Source: Dipylidium caninum (taxonomy: Eukaryota; Platyhelminthes; Cestoda; Cyclophyllidea; Dipylidiidae). Taken from it: 64,000 nucleotides of DNA. A program made the translations under genes and the position numbers. This document shows positions 1-12,900 of the stretch, one piece after another (the stretch's first letter is position 1; every line of letters starts with the position of its first letter). The DNA lies in the NCBI GenBank assembly GCA_017562135.1, contig QEYB01000963.1, positions 620,001 through 684,000 on the forward strand, in the 5' to 3' direction. Below the pieces are notes generated by a model. It saw nothing but the letters and a program-made list of their open reading frames with translations. It did not search any database and had not been told where the DNA came from.

Positions 1-66
1 TCAATAAAGGAGTGACTCTTGCAAATTACAACATAGATAAATAGATATGATTCTCAATCACAGCAA

Positions 67-3000
67 TCAGGAAACGCAATAGTAGAAGAAGAGGTTCATA
101 AGCTTTCGAAATAGCTTGCTTTTCCAGTTGGGTGAAGAGACTATTCCGAGTCTATGTGCCCTTCAAGGCACATATTGTCACAGCAATGCATTGAGGGGCC
201 GCCTAAGTCTATTCGGTAAGCTAGTGGCGAGAGATCAGATTATCTTGAGGGTTAGGGGTGCGCCGTCTGCTCATAAATTTCCCTAATTAATGACACAAAG
301 ACGCAATTGCATGGTCAGAGTGAGGGATGGATCCACCCATCCGATGGTCTATGATCAAAATAGGTGAGAATAGGAAGGATAGAACATAACTCACCAGTGT
401 AAGGAATAAAGGCGGTAACGACATGACCGATGCCTGGCCACCTCAATAGTCGTTCAGGCGCCCAGTTGGAGACGACCCAATTAAAGACGCGTTGTGCCAC
501 CACACAGGTCCGAGCTCGTGTGTTCCAGTGTACCGCGTACTTCAACAAACGCTGCACCATTTCTTCCGAAGGCGCTTCCCCGGGAGCTGGTGGTTTCGGG
601 ACTAGGTTGAACAGCGCCTGTTCCAGTGGTTTCAGCTGATCGCTGTCATCAGATTGTGATTTCGTTAGACCCTCGTTGAGGCTGATTTCTGAGATTAAAA
701 GAGAGGCTTCGTGTGAAAACCCCTTTTTCATTTGAGGTGGGGTGGGGATAAAAGCATGACACCTGACGTCATGGTATAACCAAACTGCCTATGTAATCCA
801 ATTCCACTCGTTTCACGTCTAGATTACAGTACCAGTTGTGTGCGTGTGTAGACACAAAAGGAGACTTAAGAGTAGGTGAAGACGGATAGCATGACGCAAA
901 CCCTCAGGAACCAACACATGCATCGTGGCAAGTGGGGACCAAGTTGATGTCGGTTGAAATGATACAAGGGGAAGAGAAAGAGGGTTTAAATTTCACACGC
1001 ATAAAACGATGAAAGTGGGGAATACTACATCGCACAATAAATGTGTCAATTCGTTCGTAGTTGGCACATGTGGCGCCATCAAAATTGCTACCCTCGTCGC
1101 AATTTTAATTACATCTAACACCCGATTGACGCCTGGGATGTGGAAACGTAAATAAGGAGCGGACAAGACTATCTGCCATAGTACTAAAGTCACATGCAAA
1201 CGTCGAAGAAAACAAAGTTACTAAAGTAAATTAAGTGACAGAATTCGTCTTAAAAAACGCTCACCAAAAGAGCAATCTCCTAACCTGAAGACGTTCTGTT
1301 TGGGCAAGGGAACTACGTAAGTCCCAGTTTTACTCGAAAGCATCGTTATAATTCAGCTAACCAAAGGGCTTCGGATCCAGAAAAAGAGCAAAACAGATAA
1401 CGTCCGGGAGGAAAATTAATGGTAAGAACGAAAAAGGACCAACTCATATAATCTGAGTTGAGGCTTCAGTCAATCAAAGGCGGGATCCATGTGGAACAAG
1501 AATTAGGGAGCAAATTGCTTTATGGTGGACCAAAAATGGTATAAGGAGAAAAACCTTCGAAATGCGTATGTTTACCTAATTTAAAAATGTGATCACCGCA
1601 CCCTAAACTCCCGAAGCAAAACCAATTTGAGGTGAAAAGAGGAATTTAAAAACACATACCTTGTATAATCTCAAAGGCTCGCTGCGGCTTATCTAACTTC
1701 ACAGCAAGTTGTAAGGCCTTCCCATACCGCTTATTTTTGAGTAAATTTTCAAACTCTTGTTGCCTGCAAAAGAGAAACTAATGCACACGAATAAAGATAC
1801 CGACGGAAAGATCAAGGAGTGAACTCACGTCTTGACAAATTCTTCAACTGCTGCGGTACTCTCTTTCACGCTCTCCACAGTCGTATCCTACAAAAAGTCT
1901 CAGGACATCAGGATGCAGTAAAAAAATCAGGGCTCCAACAAGAATAGGTAAAAACTTGATTTACCTGAAAGAAACATATCGTGGCATCTTCACCTCCAGT
2001 ATAGAATCCGCCTTCATCTGGACGAACAGCAATCGCCCAAACACGTCCCTCATGAGCCTCCATCACGTTAGGCGCCTTCCCATCACCGGAGACGGCAGAA
2101 TTCACATTCTTCCTCGAAATGTTCCATAGTCGTACAATACCTCTTTGATCGCTAAAAAGCAACGAAATCAGGTATAAACAATAAGATAGCGACCGTGGAG
2201 TGAGGCATCGAAGGTGCATTCTAAAGTATACATTATGGACATAATTTTCACGTCCAGGCAATTTCTGTAGGAGTATTTCGAACAAGGTTTTGAACTAGCT
2301 CATGAAATTAAACAAATGAATGCTGGTGTGTAACATTGAGTGGAAATCGAACAAAAAAGAACCCTACTAAATCAAGTTAGTAAGACATACCAGGAAAGAA
2401 TTTGGCGTCCTTTTGATATGAATTCAGCGCGGTAGACAGGATCTTCGTGTCCCTCTAGTGTCTAAATTGAGGCAGAGGTTCACATTTGGCTTCAGAGAAA
2501 CTAAATTAATAATTCATAATTAAATGGAATTCACCTGAATACAGGTCATATTCTTAAGATTCCAGAGGCGCAGATCTTTGTCTCCGGAAGCTGTGAGAAG
2601 AACCTATCCACAATAAACTAAGGGAACTAAGAAAAACAAAGGGGAATAATGATAGGATATTGAACTCGAAACATACTCGCTCGTGATCTGAGAAACGCAC
2701 AGACCAAACACCGCGGTTGTGACCTAACAAGGAAGCAACCAATTGGACCTTCATATTCTTTCCCGTAAGCAAACTATCCAAGGACCAAACCTAAATGGAA
2801 TGTCGGTCTATTGTAAATTGTGAATAGAGAGGACAAGATTGAGAATGAGGTAGCACTCACCTTAGCCTTCTTATCGCGAGACCCAGTTGCCAGGAATCGT
2901 CCATTGGCCGATACATGGAGGCAATTTATGGCTCCGTCATGAGCACTTCGAATGGATGCGCCTTCCTGAAGAACAGCGGCTTCTTCAGGTGGCTTCTCAA

Positions 3001-5061
3001 CATCTTCCAAATTTAATACCCACGTTTTAAGCAAACCGTCGGTTGAGGCTGAAAATACAGCCGAAGAATCCCTACAGGTGCAGAACAATTTAAGTCAGTT
3101 TGACAAACTAATGTTCATAGGCGAATAAGTTATTTTGATTTGAGAAAACAGAATAAACGCTGCGCCGACCTTAATTATTAATCTTCTTGAAATTGTGCCT
3201 TTTATACTTAGACAGAAGCTAGAAAACTAGCACAAGTGAATAGAAATGTGGAAAACATGTTGTTTTTGGGAAACGGAAACTCCGTGCTCACGTGGATACA
3301 ATACACAGAGAATCAAAATATAAGAGCAAACAACCTTGCAAAACAAACCGCAGAAATATGGGCATTATGCGCCTCCTTTGTGTACGCCCTTGAAATAAGT
3401 CGTGGTTTCTCAGCTGTCTTTGCAGATTCGCAAAGTTGCCAAAGACAGAGCGCTTGATCATGACCTCCCGTAATGAGCCATAGTCCACAACCTGAAACTG
3501 CCATATCTCCGATCACTGCCGTGTGCGGACTTTGAATTAAGTGACACATCCATGAACCGGGTGAGGCAGTAGACCCCGGGGGGTTAGCGAACATTTTGAG
3601 GTTTGTTGAAGAATCTGCCAGGATTAAGAAATTCTTTGCTGATCCCATCAAACACAGCTGATCGACTGAGCCTATTTCACCCGTAAACTGAGAAAAAACT
3701 ATCGTGATAAGTCTGAAATATTCAGCGGCAGCAACAAAAAGTTAAGGGAAATTACCTCGTGAAATAGAGCGAAATTCGTTGCATTGTAAAGTTCGACATG
3801 ACTGCTCCTCCGAGAAAGCACCAGAACATAAGGGTTGTCTAAAGAAGTAGAAATCTGAAAAAGGGAAAGACACGACACAGAATGAAGGCCAAAGTCGAGA
3901 TCTTTCTCCCCAGCTGATTGAGAGGAATGACTGGTGGGTCCACGGAGTTCCAAAACACAACGAGACGTTTTAGAGCACCACACGCGGACAATACCCCACT
4001 GACCGCCAGCAGCTAAATAATTACTCATTTTATTTTCCGATGAGGCGATATGGTCTTTTAACGATCCTGGTGGCAGATAAACTACAGATTGAAGACTCTA
4101 AAGAAAAATAAGGAATAAAGCAACAATCTACCTCAAACGACGGTATAGTATTGGTACGACACATCGTTTTAGTGGACCAAACGATAATTACTTTGTCATG
4201 TCCACACCTAAAAGAACATTCAAGTTGAAAATAAGAGTGCGATGTACGTTGCGAATTCATCGCCTTGCGAGGAAAATGCGATATCAGTCACATTTCCCTG
4301 ATGTCCTTGTAAAGTAGTTACTTTTTCTCCGGTCTCAGTGTTCCAAACAATCAAGTCAACTTCTCCAAGTGAACAGGAGAACAACAGCGGTTTGGTCGAA
4401 TGGAAACGGAGCAAACTAAAGTTAAGACAAAAATAATGACGATGTGGTATGTAAGAAGCATTGTCAGTTTGATGCACTATGACGTACGTAATTTTTGAAG
4501 TATGGGACTTGCAGCTGGCAACGAATCCTTCACGATTACCAATATGCCAAATGCGGATAGTGCAGTCACTAGAGCCGGTCGCAAGCCGAGTGGCGTTCGA
4601 GTTCAAAGCCATTACAACAACAATTTTTGAGTGTGAAGACTATTAATAGCAAGTGAACAAATGCAATTACATTCCATCTCGATGTGACTTTGTGCAGGAA
4701 TCTATCGTATCGAGCAAGAAGCAGGCTTTTCGTGGCGAGAAAAATTGTCTGAAGGTAAAGGAATGGGACAATCCTACATTATCATTAAGACTAGCAACAT
4801 AGGCTGTGATCTCATCAGAGATTCCATGACATTCCTCAAATTCATTTAAATTAGAAGGATGAGTTGCGCACAACTTCAAGCGCGCTTCGTCTTCCCTAGC
4901 ACAGATGAGAACCCCGTCATTACAAAACTAGTGTAAATTGAAATCAAGCTTACGTATATAGGATTTGGATCCGAAAAATGTGGAGCAAATCGCGATTTCA
5001 AGGAAAAACTAAGACAAATGAGATAAAACAACACCCACGTTGACTTTAACTTAAAATCCAT
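67..5061 (-). CDS. TBL3: TBL3/UTP13-like WD40 protein of the small-subunit processome
   Basis: Family role: TBL3 (yeast Utp13) is a tandem WD40 protein of the nucleolar U3 snoRNP/UTP-B complex for 18S rRNA processing. Exons, 5' to 3': 5039-5061, 4954-5008, 4778-4927, 4671-4748, 4488-4639, 4248-4415, 4132-4207, 3756-4097, 3335-3687, 2861-3071, 2677-2790, 2535-2603, 2391-2461, 2151-1965, 1887-1829, 1763-1660, 688-395, 140-67. Their lengths sum to 2580 nt, exactly 860 codons, and every junction keeps phase. WD-type blocks run from about residue 27 to 683 (for example LATGSSDCTIRIWH, CGHDKVIIVW, LATGSRDKKAKVW, GDKDLRLWN, DQRGIVRLWN). The C-terminal Utp13 domain (about 700-855) opens with QQEFENLLKNKRYGKALQLA and contains YAVHWNTRARTCVVAQ. 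The length is close to human TBL3 (about 800). The start ATG is at 5061; the stop is TGA at 67-69. The last exon (67-140) is the least certain. The 3' UTR leaves the window. Confidence 0.93.
689..1659 (-). other. Long penultimate intron of TBL3
   Basis: 971 bp between the exon ending GAGATTATACAAG (donor GTATGT) and the exon starting AAATCAGCC. The splice joins in phase 1 (codon GAA), so no extra exon is needed here. Nothing else recognisable was seen in it. It contrasts strongly with the 26-40 nt introns at the other end of the gene. Confidence 0.7.
4098..5038 (-). other. Cluster of ultra-short introns in the 5' part of TBL3
   Basis: Introns read from splice signals and reading phase: 5009-5038 (30 nt), 4928-4953 (26 nt), 4749-4777 (29 nt), 4640-4670 (31 nt), 4208-4247 (40 nt), 4098-4131 (34 nt). 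One further intron in this stretch, 4416-4487, is 72 nt. All begin GT and end AG. The 26 and 29 nt introns are not multiples of three, so without removing them the WD40 frame breaks or stops. With them removed the protein aligns with TBL3. Confidence 0.8.
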
Positions 5062-5312
5062 GGTTAGAGAAAACAACTGAACGGCGCGTGCTCGCCCCAA
5101 CTTGAGCGGCCCTCTTAAAAACACGAGAATTTAAAAACGTTGCGTGTTTGTACCCGCAGAAGGTATCTTATTTCAGCCTCCACAGGGGCTACACAACACG
5201 GCACGTATTAAATAAAAAATGTTAACATCAGGATTGCTTTTTAGATTCTTACAAATTGTTTTATAGCCACTTGCACAATATTAGCAAGTTGAGGAAACAC
5301 CCGTTAGCGCAA
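5062..5312. promoter_or_regulatory. Short head-to-head region between TBL3 and the LOXHD1-like gene
   Basis: About 250 bp separate the TBL3 start codon (minus strand) from the nearest plus-strand ATG with a PLAT-like continuation (5313). It holds AT-rich runs near 5205-5225 but no promoter motif I can prove. A bidirectional promoter is an inference from gene orientation only. Confidence 0.35.
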
Positions 5313-5444
5313 ATGGCCCAGCCACCCGGAAAGCGTACCAAATCCCAGAAAGTAGTGAAGATATCTATCACTGCAAGAGGGGTTAAAGACAGATCTTACG
5401 CCAGTGGCACGGTTGTGCTTGCCGGTTGCATAAACCGTCAATGA
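5313..5444 (+). other. Candidate 5' exon of the LOXHD1-like gene
   Basis: An ATG at 5313 opens a basic stretch (MAQPPGKRTKSQK) followed by KISITARG and ASGTVVLAG. This resembles the first beta strands of a PLAT domain. Vertebrate LOXHD1 also begins with a basic stretch before PLAT1. A donor at ACG|GTTGTG (phase 0) would join in frame to the exon at 6327, making it an alternative to exon 6011-6113. The frame stops at 5442-5444. No transcript evidence is available, and it could be a chance ORF. Confidence 0.3.
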
Positions 5445-6010
5445 GTATACCACTCTTATTATACGTCCTCACCGTAGCTGCTCTTCTTGAACAAGATTTG
5501 GACTTGAAGAACATATGAACGTCCTAATTTTTTTTTCATACATCACAATTATTTTATATGTTTGTAATATCTTAAATGCAACAAATTTTAAGCCTTGTAA
5601 AATTTTTCAATCATAAATTTATATTTTTAGAATGTTAAATTTGTTTTTGCGTCTTTAATCTATATTGTTTATTTTTACCAACTGACATGTTTTTAGGTTA
5701 AACGCGAGAAATAGTAACGATTATTCTGGGATGGATTCGGATTCGTATAATTCTTCCCCTAACGTCCTTCTTATCTATGAACGCAGCAATATAATATCTT
5801 CTAAACCTTATAATAATGCTGGGTCTTACCAGAATAACCGCATTGTCACTAGTAGTAGTTTCATTTATTTTAACATCTTTTCTTGCGATAGACAGCAATG
5901 ATGCGTACCATTATGATCAGTCAAGAGAAGTAAATATCTGTCAATATATAACATTGTTAGATTTCCGATCGGTTTCTGAGCAAAACTTTACAAACTTGTT
6001 CGATTCCTAG
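5445..6010 (+). other. AT-rich stretch with a possible signal-peptide exon
   Basis: The region is markedly more AT-rich than the rest of the window. An ATG at 5816 starts a hydrophobic leader (MLGLTRITALSLVVVSF, then more hydrophobic residues to about residue 23). A donor after GATGC (5905 area, GTACCA) would give phase 2, which the exon at 6011 needs, but the donor is weak. A second open frame from 5699 to 5898 ends before any usable donor. The true first exon of the LOXHD1-like gene is therefore not settled. Confidence 0.3.
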
Positions 6011-6957
6011 CAACTACCTAACTAGAAATACAAACGGAACTAAATTTGGATATACTACCTACAATATCACTGTTACTGTTGCGAACGAAAAGTCATCAGG
6101 AACGTCTGCTTTGGTAAGTGATTTGTAATATACGCATCATATGTCCAGTTATTCTTTAAGTTGGCACAAAACTACGTTTTTTATATAATCATTTTATTAG
6201 TCTCCAAAAAGAGTAGACGTACCGTCATTATCTTACTCACAAACGTAATTCTTTTTCTATTTACACTTGTGGACGAATATATATGGCGATGTGTAACCGT
6301 TTTAGGTGTAAAATATTTCCATTTAGATTCTCCTTCGTCTTAAAGGCGATAAGGGAGTCTCTCAGGCCATTAAACTGAATGGAAGCCCAAATGCAACTGT
6401 GCTTGAACGCGGCATCTCAAGCGAATTTCAAATCCACTGCAGAGACGTAGGCGAGTTGGCTACCATCTCCCTCGAGGTACTAAAACTATTTCTATTGTTC
6501 TCACAACATCTTTCACGAGGCTGCTTTCTTGCAGGGAACGTCTTTGTTCACTTCTCTTAATTTGAAGTTCACCCGTTTTTGGAAACTTGTCACACAGACG
6601 CAGAATTTGTCATTCTACTTGATTCTTCTAACATATATTTTTAATTGTGCTTACGTACAAGCAATGTTCAATGTATCTCCAATTTCCCTTCTTTAACTAT
6701 TGCCATAAACACCACGACCTGCTTACGACTAGCTTCTCCTTTGGAATGCCTGCGATACAGAAGAATAAAAAAAGCGATTAATGAATTGCAGAACAAGGGA
6801 ACAAAGTCCGATGATGGATTGCTGCTCTCAAGTGTACAGATTACTCAGCCTACCACAAACAAAACCTGGCTGTTCCCGATAGGAAAATGGCTGACAAACG
6901 TTGGTGGCGAGCATCCAGCGATTCGTGACTTCAAAGGCAAACGTGTTAAGCTGACAG
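6011..6957 (+). other. PLAT domain 1 of the LOXHD1-like protein
   Basis: Three exons (6011-6113, 6327-6476, 6792-6957) encode YNITVTVANEKSSGTS, ILLRLKGDKG, VGELATISLE and the closing FPIGKWLTNV. The intron at 6958 uses a GC donor (ACAG|GCAAGT); phase 1 to the next exon is correct. The first exon needs an upstream exon ending with two spare bases. Two adjacent acceptors 15 bases apart (before CAACTACC and before AAATACAA) are both in frame. Confidence 0.8.
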
Positions 6958-9900
6958 GCAAGTGTTGTTACATACAATTAATTCAATTTACCTGTTTTGT
7001 AACTTAGCGACGCAAATTTTTCCTTCCCCCTAGACACACACCTCTGTTCACTTTCAACGATTCTAAAAGCCCCTAAAGTTTATGCATTCGTTGCTTTTAT
7101 TATTGTGCAGATTATCGCATCACTGTGGTGACGGGAGACTTTGAAGGCGCCGGTACTGACAGTCGAGTGTCTCTTGTAATGTTTGGCGCAAATGGCGAAA
7201 GTCCTCAATTCGAATTATCATCATCAGATCGGCGTGATCTTTTCTCTTCTGGCTCCGTCTCCAAGTTTATAATTCGTACTGCCAACCTGGGGGATATCTC
7301 CCACATCCGTGTCTTTCGCGATGCCAGCGGTTCAATGTCTGGGTGGTTCCTGAAGAGAATTTCGTAGAGGACCCCTCTCGACCACAATGTTGCTACCTCT
7401 TCAACTGTAATGATTGGATTTCTCTCGCTGAAATGGATGATCCGAGCAGTTCACATATGATCAAAAGCGAGGCTTCCAAAACTCACCGCGGTGAGTCCTC
7501 TAAGTCTATAACGCCAAAAAATGACGGTCACCTTGTTTATTTTTTATTATTGAAGGCCTTTGTGTGGGATCTCATGTGAAGGAATGAAAAATTCTCTTTG
7601 AGACACACCAACATTTTGGAGCATAACTTAATTCCCATCAAAGCTCACATACACACCCCTACTCGTGCATTTATTATAATTCCTGATTTTGGCAAATTAC
7701 CAAAAGATGAAATGGAGTCAAGTCATCGGTATAATGTCAAAATGACTAGAAAGCCAATCCCATCAATCACTGGCACGTAAATAAGTCTTCATCACGCAAC
7801 ACCAATTTACTCTTCGTTAAGTTGATCATGCGGTTACTTCAACCTTGACTACTATGAGGTCTTTTGTCGACAAGCGCAAACGTCACAGGGAAGGCAAAAT
7901 ATGTGACGGCACAGGAGACTACTCGAGGTTGAGTGAAAACAGGTAGAAGTTGGGTTACACCCTCCTGCCTCCTCCACTCCCGTCACCATGGATTATGAGT
8001 GTTAGGCTACCAGTTGCACCCTGCCTCGTCGAAATGACTGGGTTGAAGATAAACTATAGCCTAATAGAAATGAGAGAGTGTCAAACGTTTTCACCTTAGC
8101 ATCATCTTTGAATAAAATAACACCATTATCGTTAGAATAGATTCATCATGAGGCAAGTAGCGGCATGAGGTGGCTACTGAATTCCTCAACTGGCAGTAGT
8201 ATATTTTGTCGGTGGTCAAAGTGACATTAAGTGACGTTACTGGATTTATATTCATCGTCTCTCCCACCAGGCCATGAATACCGGGTGACCTTCTACACCG
8301 CTGAGGCTCGAGGCGCGGGTACAACATCGGATGTTTTCATGAAGCTTTACGGTCGAGAGGGCGTTGATCGTGAACGCTGGTTTAGTAGTAACCATCCAGG
8401 TCAATTTGAGGTGGACGGATCGACTATTCAATTTCGAGTGACAACCAATCAACCCTTGGGTGATCTCACCAAGGTTAAAGTGGGTTTAGAAGCCAAAGGC
8501 AAATCACCCAATTGGCTTTTGGAGAAGGTTAGTGTGCTATTTGCCCATCGATTGTACTCAAACCCCGTTAAGTGATGAATAGGGAACGCCGAATCGAAAG
8601 TAGGGCGTTAAAAGGCCTTTGTTCTGATCTAAAGCCTTCTTTCAACCAGTCTGCACATTTTGACAGTATCATATTCTCTCACTGGCTCGCTCTGGGACCT
8701 CACGTACTGGCCCCGGGTTCACATGGCTGCGCGTGTTCCCGCTACTTGAATGCAGTTTTACCAATTTTTCCTCCCTACATACTCTTCCTACGTGTGTGTA
8801 TGTGTGTGTGTGTACTATCATGGATTTTTCACACAGGCTCATTAGTGAACATGCCAATATCAGTCATGCGCTTTCTTTCAAACGTGCCACGAGTTTGGGG
8901 CAGAGAGGCAGATAACAACGACTTGGAAAGGTTGGGCAGGAGGCTGGGGGGAGGGGGTGGGAGCATGGGAGACAGGCAGGCTGGAGTCGGCGTGGAGAAA
9001 CTTGAGCATGGCAAAGCGTAAAGTGCCTTTTCAACCTACCGTCAAGGCGATTATTTTTGCTGTTCAGAGAGAATAAAAACACTTAATTCATAGGGACATT
9101 CTGTCTAATGATCTAGTTGACTATTTATAATAAAAAAATTCAAGAAAAGACTAGAACTAAAGTGTCTATCCCAAAAACAAGTAGGGAATGGGCGAAGGCG
9201 AGAGAGTAGGAACAAGACTGGTAACAGCGACGCCCGGGTTGGAGGTGATTCTGAGAATTTGGCGGTGAAGTGCAGGTCAGAAAGGGCTTTTGTCATGCCA
9301 TACGAAGCATTCCAAATTCTCACGCTTTTAACAATCACGTGTAAACTTCAAATTTGTGATTTACCCATTTCAGTGTCCGCAGATCGCTACTCCCTTCGAG
9401 CGTCCCACTCCTCGTCCCCAATTCATTTTCGTTTCGTCTTCCCATTTACCCTCACACTCTCCCGCCTACTTTCCTGATGATAATTTAAATCGCCAGGAGG
9501 ATGTAGAAGGTAGCCCAGTGAATCGGAACAAATAGCACGGAGGGTGTTCTAAGCTAATTTCTGGTAGGGAAATTAAGTTGCGTTCTTCGAAACCCCGCCT
9601 TCTACCTCCCTCTCCATTCCCATCCACAACCCTGCATAAACCCTCATTGCACTCTCACTGTGTCTCTTTGAAAATACACGCACACATACCTTCAAGTCAC
9701 ACAGTCCTTTCTCCACCCCAAAATTACCCAACTGTGTGAAATTTCAGTAAAGTGGAGTAATTTCTCTGACATTAAATTGTAGGTGGTGGTGGAGGACGTG
9801 GAAAGCCAAAAAGTCTCAACTTTCCCCTGTGGACAATGGTTAATCCCTCAGACACTCGGCGCTACAGTCTTTCGACACCTTTTCGTGACTGGAGCAGACG

Positions 9901-12900
9901 CACAAACCCCTACGATTGCACGTAATGTTGGGTATCACATGTTAATTTTTTTAACTACCTCTAACTCAATGTAATGTCAAATTAAGTGGGGGAAAAGCCG
10001 TTCTATTATGTCTCCTTATAGGTCTTTCTCTCACCTCTTCCACCATTTACTCGCCTTGCCCGGCTTTATAGACCTCATCATCTTAGAGCCTTCGTACTTT
10101 GCCCCGTTTAACCACGCAAAGTTCCCTTCGCAGTAGTCGTAGACTTTGTGGTATCTGTCGAACAAGGGTCACTGTCAATCAGATTGCAAGTCAATTTAAT
10201 CGGGTGCACTTTTTCATTTTTACGTTCAAGATCAAGGATTCGAGATGACATTAATCACCAAGAGTGGAAGTCAACCAGAGAGGGCCGTCGACGTCTACTT
10301 CTGCATGTTCGGGCCCAAAGTTAGGCGCTTCGACGAAGCAGCATTTAATGAGGCAATTACTAAGGGTAATTTCGCCCCTCTCGATAATCAGTGCTCTCCC
10401 ATTATCTGCATTCCTGGAGAGCAGATAAAGATGAATGCAACGACTCTTGTAAAATTCAAGGTTGATGGCTGTCAACGTCTGTCTCCCTGTTCAAAACTCG
10501 CTCTGGGCCATGACGCTCCCATTGAGACGTCTGACTGGCTACTTGAAAAGGTCCTCTTTTTAACATAATACTATCTGATAAATGTTGGGAGGCGGAAAAC
10601 TCATTTCGCTCTAACTTGTAGGTCCTCCTAAAATGTTTAAACACAGGTATTACCCAGACCTTCTGCTGCAAAAAGTGGTTCCCTTTCTATGACAGCAGGA
10701 CGAAAAGGAAAGCTATTGACCCTCAGTACAGTGTAATGCCTGCGAAAAAGACCCCGGGTAAGTCCGCATCATTTTGGTCAAGAGTGGCACAACAATGGCC
10801 CTCCCGAAGCATTGGGTGAGGGCATTTGAAGATGTTGACTCCCACACCAAATAGAACCCTGACAATCCCTACTTATTTAAAAAAGTAGCGCCTTGGGGAT
10901 GAGTTTCAAAATATGCACTAATATTATACCCGTTTCATTTTCACTAGTAGTTCCAGATGGCACCTGGCGGGCAGAAGTGTATACGAGCAAGATAGGCGGA
11001 TCAGGGACATCGGCTCGAGTCTATATGACAGTTTATGGAGATCGAGGAAGAAGCGAGGACATTTGGCTCAACCAGACCTTAACTTCAGATAAGAATGCCA
11101 TTTTCGAACAGGGTTCGTGCAAAATCTTCAAATTTAATCTGCCTGAAATTGGCATTCCTTACAAAATGCGCATTCGACACGACGGCACTGGCCACTCACC
11201 TAATTGGCACCTTGAAAAGGTAGTTTCTACTTATTTTGTTTTCAGTAACATGCCCGGCGTTCAAAGAATTATTGCTTCTTTAGATTATTTTGAAACATCT
11301 GCCAACACGAAAGACTTTCTTCTTCACTTGTGATAGGTGGCTTAACTTAAAGGGAGCCACTGTCTCACCCGTATGTGAGATGCCAGCATTTGGCTCTGAT
11401 ATTCCCCAGCCTGCAGCAGGTATGTTCATCCACTCTGCGAATATCCCAACTCATCCCCGCCCTCCCCTCCTCCCCCTCCACCTCGCTCTCTCCTATCCTC
11501 TACCTGTGCAAAAGACCATTATTAGGGTAGAAAGTTGACGTAGATCTGCTATGTTCTTCGCAATGCAGGGCTTCTGAGTGTCCGCGAAGGGAAGTTTGGG
11601 TCGATTCGGCCTAGTAGCCAAGCAAATTGCCAAAGAGAGCAAAGTACGATTAACCTTGAAAAGATTTTTCCTATCTCTCGTCCTTCCTCCTCCCCTCTGC
11701 TCAGTATTTCTCCGCTTACTCGAACCCTTCCTTTCAAGTATTCTCAGAACATAGCTCGGAGGGCGTTTGACAGCTCCACGGGATGAGTCTCCAATTGACA
11801 TCAAGTGTACTTTTTAAGTACAACCTCAAGGGCCCCTTTACTAGAATTGGCGTATCCTATCAAAGGGGAGGTAGGGAGGGAAGGAAGAATAAATCTGCAT
11901 TAATTTTCTAACGAGAGAGGATAAATAAGGCAATTTCAAATTTTACTTACGTGCGTACGTCTTCTTTCCCATTTAGTGAATCACTACCGTGTAACAGTAT
12001 ACACGGATGAACGATCAAGTGAACAATTCAACTCCCATGTGTTCATCAACATCATCGGCAGTCTCGGTGATACCGGTAATCGTGGTCTTCACAAAAAATA
12101 TGGATTTTCACGAGGCAAGGTAATCTTGTCGCCCAAATCCACTCCAACCTCCACAATTTTAATAAGTTCCACTTGTCAGGTAGACAGTAAACATTACTAG
12201 GCTGGAGCTATCCGGCATCCCCTCCGGCCGCACGATTTGATGCGGAGTGAAAGTAATGACCCAGAAATTTACTACAGCCTCCTCCCTTTACTTGTTTTCC
12301 TTCAACTACCCAAGTGACCAACTTTTGCTGTAGTAACTCCCACACTAAATTGTGCCTTTTTTACCCTTCCCAGGTCGATGAATTCCTGATTGAGGCGGTC
12401 AACTTAGGGAAATTGGAGAGGGTACGCATAGGTCATGATGGTGAAGACACAAAAGCACGGTGGTTTTTGAATAAAGTGACAATCAGAGAAGTCGAAAATC
12501 CCACCAACACTGTCGACTTCGAGTGTAATGAGTAAGTTTGAGACCGTTTGGCAGTCATCGACGTTAATACGTCTAAACAGGACAGAGGCGGCCATTTGAC
12601 TTTGGAAAAGAGGAAAAATGAACTAAAAACGGGATTGTGGCCCAAGTAGTCATCACGTAAACAGATTATCAATCAAAGGATGAGGGTGACAGTCACATGT
12701 TGATGTGGGGAGGAGGCCAACCATCGAGCTTTTGGGCAAAATATTGAGGCGCCTGCAAGCGTGACAAGTCACAACCCTTTGGTCGCACCGCAATGCAAAG
12801 TACAAAAGTTTGGGGAAGGGTAAATAGCCTGTGTGGTTAATTGGATAACTAAAAAGGGAGGACATTCGAAAACTGAAGCCGAAAATATTTAAAGTTTGTC

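Noticed and set aside
8572..9021. 149-codon plus-strand frame after PLAT 3
   Set aside because: Intronic, low-complexity ending, overlapping frames on both strands, and no family pattern.
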